Shown here piece after piece: positions 7,121 through 9,181 of a DNA stretch of 9,181 nucleotides. How positions within the stretch are numbered: position 1 is the first letter of the stretch; every line of letters starts with the position of its first letter. The notes beneath the pieces were generated by a model. That model was not told the origin of the DNA and ran no database searches. It was given only the letters and a program-made list of their open reading frames with translations. The position numbers were made by a program, and so were the translations under genes. The stretch covers positions 1 to 9,181 of the forward strand of contig JAIXSW010000077.1 of the NCBI GenBank assembly GCA_027484495.1. Reading direction: 5' to 3'. The stretch is from Gammaproteobacteria bacterium. Lineage in GTDB: Bacteria; Pseudomonadota; Gammaproteobacteria; Enterobacterales; Alteromonadaceae.

Positions 7121-7145
7121 AACTTCCTGTCCCGATAAACTTCCT
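7121..7145 (+). repeat. Short direct repeat in the promoter region of the DUF3083-like gene
   Basis: AACTTCCT occurs at 7121-7128 and again at 7138-7145, 17 bases apart start to start, between the ndh terminator and the next gene. GATAAA (7134-7139) and TACACT (7145-7150) are weak -10-like elements here, and TTGCGC (7109-7114) could be a -35 element, but the spacings are not ideal. It may be a regulator site or chance. Confidence 0.25.
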
Positions 7146-7185
7146 ACACTGTGCGCCGAATCCTGAGACCCAACACGGAGCCGTT

Positions 7186-8256
7186 ATGCACTCTTCTTTG
7201 CACAAAGTTTATATTCCGCAAACCGCCAAAGATAATCAGTATCTGTTGGCCGAACTGCAGGTCAGCGAAGCCTTACTGGCGCAATATGATGATCAGGCCA
7301 GTTGTTACAAAGAGCTCGGCCAGCTGTTTTTCACGCTGTGCCAGCAGGCTGGCTTGCGCCATGTCAGCTTTATCGCCAATGACAAATTGCCGGTGGTCCG
7401 TTATCACACTGAAGCCTTCAGCTTCCAGACCCAGGACCAAATCCTGTTTTTTTATAATCCGCGTTACCACGAAGCGCAGCATAGCTTTATCGATCCGTAC
7501 CACCGCGCCCGCAAAATCAGCCTGTTATTTCTGGCCACCGGCAGCGAGATCCGACCGCAGGCGGCAGCGTTCCATCAGCAGGTGGTGCAGGTCGTACAAC
7601 AGTTCCGGCAACGTTTACCATTGCCAGACCAAACCATGAAGCTGCGCGACCATCAGCATTTGTCTTATGATTTATTTGCCCGGCAAAAAGGCTGTAACGA
7701 CAGCTACGGCTACAAATTGCGCGATCTGGAAAAGCGCTATGAAGCACGTGACGTGGCAATTCCGCCGTCCCATCAAACGATGAATTACGCCATCGTCAGC
7801 CTGCCATTTAGCCGTAAAATCAAAGAAGTGCTGGGGGTAGATCCCGAGCAAATGCCGCCTTGGTCCGGGTTGTTTGTGCGGCTGGAACATTTACTGACGG
7901 ACGCGGCTAGTGCCAACCAATTGCTGCATGTTGCACTGGTCGCTGACGGGACCTTACCACTGGTGCGCAACAGCCATTTGGATAAAGCCCGCGCCGGCCG
8001 CGAGCTGCGGATGCTGAATTTTGATTTAACCAGCCCAGTACTGCAGCTGCAAAGCCATTGGCAACCTGATGTGTTGCCAGACACCGTGCATCTGGTGTTC
8101 GCAGCGGGCCGGGATGATAGTTCGGAGTCGGGTTACGGCCATTTTATGAATCAGGTCGAAACTGCATTAAAACAGCTATGCCGTAACCTTGCATTGCAGG
8201 GCGATACTGACGACTGCGTGATCCGTTTCCACCAGCATCTGAGCTATCTGCTCTAA
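7186..8256 (+). CDS. DUF3083-type protein of unknown function, two tandem homologous halves
   Basis: The 356-residue product has no signal peptide or membrane segment and is probably cytosolic. It resembles the DUF3083 family of gammaproteobacteria; that name is from memory and not verified. ATG 7186 has GGAG (7176-7179) 6 bases upstream. The protein appears internally duplicated. LRHVSFIANDKLPVVR (57-72) matches LLHVALVADGTLPLVR (246-261). The strand ending at G119 (LLFLATG) matches the one ending at G308 (LVFAAG). The helix around 128-145 matches that around 319-337. Both halves end with HQHLSY (156-161 and 349-354). The offset is a steady 189-193 residues, so the halves are roughly 17-164 and 200-356. 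Conserved histidines (59/248, 156/349, 158/351) mark a possible shared site. It is Gln/His-rich. It is transcribed alone and converges on thpR, overlapping its stop codon. No function can be assigned. Confidence 0.85.
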   Translation: MHSSLHKVYIPQTAKDNQYLLAELQVSEALLAQYDDQASCYKELGQLFFTLCQQAGLRHVSFIANDKLPVVRYHTEAFSFQTQDQILFFYNPRYHEAQHSFIDPYHRARKISLLFLATGSEIRPQAAAFHQQVVQVVQQFRQRLPLPDQTMKLRDHQHLSYDLFARQKGCNDSYGYKLRDLEKRYEARDVAIPPSHQTMNYAIVSLPFSRKIKEVLGVDPEQMPPWSGLFVRLEHLLTDAASANQLLHVALVADGTLPLVRNSHLDKARAGRELRMLNFDLTSPVLQLQSHWQPDVLPDTVHLVFAAGRDDSSESGYGHFMNQVETALKQLCRNLALQGDTDDCVIRFHQHLSYLL

Positions 8257-8807
8257 GCCATTACCAGCGGCAAAGACGCCAGGATCGGGTAACGCACCCC
8301 TGCTGGCGTCGAGACGGACTGATACAGGTGTAACTCAGTCGGTTGTACCTGTAATGCCGGCACCGTCACGGGCGACTGCGGGAATTGCTTTGCACCGCGC
8401 GCCAACGTCAGATGCGGATGCAACGGATGTTGCGATAGTGGATAACCCGCGCTGGCAGCAGCCTGCGAGATACTGGCATCCAGATCCCGCAATGCCGGGT
8501 CTGTGATCTCCCCTGCCAGACACAACACCTTTGGCCCAGGCCAACACAGCAGTTGCTCCAGCCTGACCGAGAACACCGGCAACGATGTTGCGCGCAGTTG
8601 GGCCCATAGCGCACGAGCCTGTGTTTCACTGCTTTGACCTAAAAACCTCAAGGTCAAATGCAGGTTCTCTGCCGGTACCGGTTTTAATCCAGCCGGTAAT
8701 GTCGCTAACACAGCCGCCATTTGCTGCTGTTGCGCCGGATTTAAAGCCACACCAACAAAGAGCCGGCAATCACCACCTGGCCAGTGTAATGTTTGATCAG
8801 CCAGCAA
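8253..8807 (-). CDS. thpR: RNA 2',3'-cyclic phosphodiesterase (2H family, LigT/ThpR)
   Basis: Opens 2',3'-cyclic phosphate RNA ends to 2'-phosphates; E. coli ThpR also joins tRNA halves through 2'-5' bonds in vitro. The two HxTx catalytic motifs are clear: HLTLRFLG (His50, Thr52) and HPHLTLARG (His132, Thr134). CRLFVGVALN (14-23) is the usual first strand. From the TTG at 8807 the protein has 184 residues against 176 in E. coli. This start is preferred because AGAGGT lies 5 bases upstream. The frame is open to 8876, but the extra 23 residues lie inside the upstream cysteine hydrolase gene and look non-homologous. It overlaps that gene's end by 11 bases, suggesting translational coupling. Its stop codon overlaps the stop of the convergent DUF3083-type gene, with no terminator between them. 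Confidence 0.92.
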   Translation of the reverse strand: MLADQTLHWPGGDCRLFVGVALNPAQQQQMAAVLATLPAGLKPVPAENLHLTLRFLGQSSETQARALWAQLRATSLPVFSVRLEQLLCWPGPKVLCLAGEITDPALRDLDASISQAAASAGYPLSQHPLHPHLTLARGAKQFPQSPVTVPALQVQPTELHLYQSVSTPAGVRYPILASLPLVMA

Positions 8808-9181
8808 ATTCCACCTCTGCCGCCGGTATTGGCCGGATCGGCACGCCAAAACTGCGAACGGCCGCCAACGTCGCATTGTGATGGGCCCGGATACTGGCGG
8901 CTGGCATATGGGGTTTATCGTGCGTTGTATGACAGTCAGCCACTAAATCGACGGCATAACCATGCGCCGCCGCACTGCGCACCGTCGTATCGACACAAAA
9001 CTCGCTGGCATAACCGGCAATGACTAACCGGGTGATCTGACGCTGTTGCAGCAATTGCTGCAGATCGGTACGTAAGAATGAATCCGGCGTAATTTTACGC
9101 ACCAACAAATCATCCTGAGCCAGCTGCAACCCTTCCACCAATTGCCAACCCGTGCTTTGATAGGCCAATACTGATCCCGGC
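8797..9181 (-). CDS. Cysteine hydrolase, isochorismatase-like family (N-terminus outside window)
   Basis: The frame is open to the window edge, so the start and the N-terminal catalytic aspartate are not visible; about 127 residues remain. Two hallmarks of the isochorismatase-like superfamily are present. One is a lysine in VRKITPDSF (visible residue 29). The other is the nucleophile cysteine in SEFCVDTTVRSA (visible residue 62), on the strand following LVIAGY. The segment VADCHTTHDKPHMPA and the following AHHN are typical of the small stand-alone hydrolases of this superfamily, which cleave amides such as nicotinamide or related substrates. The substrate cannot be decided without the N-terminal half. 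The TTG at 9168 is unlikely to be the start, since conserved family sequence continues past it. It is the first visible gene of a minus-strand pair with thpR. Confidence 0.85.
   Translation of the reverse strand, partial: PGSVLAYQSTGWQLVEGLQLAQDDLLVRKITPDSFLRTDLQQLLQQRQITRLVIAGYASEFCVDTTVRSAAAHGYAVDLVADCHTTHDKPHMPAASIRAHHNATLAAVRSFGVPIRPIPAAEVEFAG

Noticed and set aside
1..9181. CRISPR array, insertion sequence, integrase, toxin-antitoxin or phage-defence system
   Set aside because: No repeat-spacer pattern, terminal inverted repeats, transposase or defence domain was seen; the genes are housekeeping with stable synteny.

Overview
The window is a mostly housekeeping stretch of a gammaproteobacterial chromosome. 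The gene order gppA-rhlB (minus strand), then divergent trxA and rho (plus strand), matches the arrangement known from Escherichia coli. RhlB, TrxA, Rho and Ndh read as close relatives of the E. coli proteins; Rho keeps the E. coli residue numbering at its key motifs. The DUF3083-like gene and the moderate GC content suggest an aquatic Aeromonadales/Alteromonadales-type lineage (for example near Tolumonas, Aeromonas or Shewanella), but the genus cannot be fixed from sequence reading alone. No IS element, phage gene, CRISPR array, tRNA or rRNA was seen.

Layout. Positions 2-661 (+) hold the C-terminal end of an exported repeat protein. A perfect stem-loop (669-702) lies between it and the converging gppA (770-2314, -). 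gppA overlaps the end of rhlB (2280-3566, -). A 162-base divergent region separates rhlB from trxA (3729-4055, +), which ends in a strong intrinsic terminator (4068-4098). A C-rich, G-poor leader without an rhoL-type ATG peptide precedes rho (4248-5516, +), which has its own terminator (5522-5547). A hairpin-rich leader precedes ndh (5745-7040, +), followed by a terminator at 7061-7089. A DUF3083-type gene of unknown function (7186-8256, +) converges on thpR (8253-8807, -), and their stop codons overlap. thpR starts inside the end of a cysteine hydrolase gene (8797-9181, -) that runs off the window.

How the genes fit together. RhlB (degradosome helicase), GppA ((p)ppGpp metabolism), Rho (transcription termination) and ThpR (2',3'-cyclic phosphate RNA ends) act in RNA and stringent-response metabolism. 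TrxA supplies reducing power and Ndh feeds NADH electrons to quinone. The gppA/rhlB and trxA/rho arrangement is ancestral rather than a new system.

The most novel observations are these. The DUF3083-type protein appears to be two homologous halves in tandem, each ending in the same HQHLSY motif. The ndh leader can form several stem-loops, some mutually exclusive. The rho leader has rut-like composition and no rhoL-like ATG reading frame. thpR probably starts at a TTG with a strong ribosome-binding site inside the upstream gene. I see no convincing new multi-gene system here.
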